Assembly: GCA_029907045.1 (NCBI GenBank)
Contig: JARYMR010000079.1
Span: 1-7,235 of the forward strand
DNA length: 7,235 bases
Direction: 5' to 3'
Source: Candidatus Bathyarchaeota archaeon
Lineage (GTDB): Archaea; Thermoproteota; Bathyarchaeia; Bathyarchaeales; UBA233
Below, one piece after another: positions 6,511-7,235 of this stretch. The translations under genes and the position numbers were made by a program. A model generated the notes under the pieces. The model ran no database searches. It had not been told where the DNA came from and saw nothing but the letters and a program-made list of their open reading frames with translations. How positions within the stretch are numbered: the first letter of the stretch is position 1; each line of letters begins with the position of its first letter.

Positions 6511-7235
6511 ATGTTCAAATTTGAGAAGGAACAGAAAATTTTTGACATTGCAAACGTGAAAATTGGTGGACAGCCCGGTCAACTCCCAACAGTATTGGTT
6601 GGAAGCATCTTTTACCATAAACATAAAATTGTGAAAGACGAGAAAAAAGGCAAGTTTGATAAAGATAAAGCCGAAGAACTGCTGAAAAAGGAAGAGGAAA
6701 TGTCAGATAAAACTGGAAACCAACGGATAGTTGATGTTTGCTGTTCATGGCCTGAAGCCTTCGAAAAATTCCTAGAATTTGCAGCAAACCACATTGATGG
6801 ACCCTTTGCAATTGATGGAGCAACCGCCGAAGTGAGAATCGTTGGAGCAAAATATGTTAAGGAAGTAGGCTTGGGACAAAGAGTTGTCTACAATTCCATA
6901 ACACCCCATATTAAAGAAGAAGAAATCTCAGCGATTAATGAAGCTAAGATAAAATCCGCCATACTTTTGACACTTAACACCAAAAACCCCACAATTTCTG
7001 GAAGATTACAAGTGCTCGATGAATTATTAGCAATAGCCCAAAAAGCAAGCGTAGAAAATATTTTGGTAGACACTACAGTCCTTGATTTGCCAGATCCGGG
7101 ACCAGTTAGCAGAGCCATTTATTTAGTTAAGGAAAAATATGGGTTGCCCGCTGGGGCTGGAACACATAATGCAGTTGAAAGGTGGAATAGTAGACGCAAA
7201 CTTGACACAACAGAGTATTTGCTTGCAAGCAGCGT
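6511..7235 (+). CDS. MtrH-like tetrahydromethanopterin methyltransferase, 3'-truncated
   Basis: The frame opens at ATG 6511 and stays open for 241 codons to the right edge; MtrH proteins are usually a little over 300 residues, so about a quarter is missing. MtrH-typical stretches seen are K17-I-G-G-Q-P-G-Q-L-P-T-V-L-V-G-S-I-F-Y, H38-K-I-V-K-D-E-K-K-G-K-F-D, T68-G-N, I101-D-G, N128-S-I, V186-D-T-T-V-L-D, and G211-L-P-A-G-A-G-T-H-N-A. Family knowledge: MtrH is the soluble subunit of the Mtr complex that exchanges methyl groups between tetrahydromethanopterin and a corrinoid, and stand-alone homologues occur beside corrinoid methyltransferase genes. Here no other mtr subunit precedes it; it is the fifth gene of the module, two bases after the activator gene. 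The likely job is methyl transfer from the methylated corrinoid protein to tetrahydromethanopterin or a related pterin. What lies downstream is not visible, so membership in a full Mtr complex is not excluded. Confidence 0.92.
   Translation, partial: MFKFEKEQKIFDIANVKIGGQPGQLPTVLVGSIFYHKHKIVKDEKKGKFDKDKAEELLKKEEEMSDKTGNQRIVDVCCSWPEAFEKFLEFAANHIDGPFAIDGATAEVRIVGAKYVKEVGLGQRVVYNSITPHIKEEEISAINEAKIKSAILLTLNTKNPTISGRLQVLDELLAIAQKASVENILVDTTVLDLPDPGPVSRAIYLVKEKYGLPAGAGTHNAVERWNSRRKLDTTEYLLASS

Overview
The window looks like chromosomal DNA from an archaeon, probably a non-methanogenic lineage of the Bathyarchaeia type or a relative. The evidence is an MtrH-like tetrahydromethanopterin methyltransferase, an archaeal TATA/BRE promoter about 25-30 bases ahead of the expected transcription start, archaeal Shine-Dalgarno sites, and an AT-leaning composition rich in Lys, Glu and Ile. 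The phylum is an inference; the archaeal assignment is firmer.

Layout: a metallophosphoesterase gene runs leftward off the left edge (1-808, minus strand). A 122-base divergent control region follows (809-930). The rest is one rightward cluster of five genes: a corrinoid protein (931-1581), two different MttB-superfamily methyltransferases (1626-3083 and 3134-4576), a RACo-type reductive activator of corrinoid proteins (4616-6508), and an MtrH-like methyltransferase that runs off the right edge (6511-7235). Gaps within the cluster are 44, 50, 39 and 2 bases, so it is very likely one operon read from the promoter at about 884-897. No gene-free stretch exceeds 122 bases. I see no RNA genes, mobile elements or CRISPR arrays.

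Inferred joint function: one or both MttB-like enzymes take a methyl group from a methylated amine or betaine-like compound and place it on Co(I) of the corrinoid protein. The MtrH-like protein then moves it to tetrahydromethanopterin (or a related pterin), feeding the methyl branch of the Wood-Ljungdahl pathway. The RACo protein rescues corrinoid that has oxidised to Co(II), using electrons from its N-terminal 2Fe-2S domain and ATP. The module contains no coenzyme M methyltransferase in view, and neither MttB homologue contains an amber (pyrrolysine) codon. This fits methyl-group use outside classical methylotrophic methanogenesis. The individual parts belong to known families. The points most worth a second look are the pairing of two active-site-divergent MttB paralogues with a single corrinoid protein, and a possible operator palindrome between TATA box and start codon.
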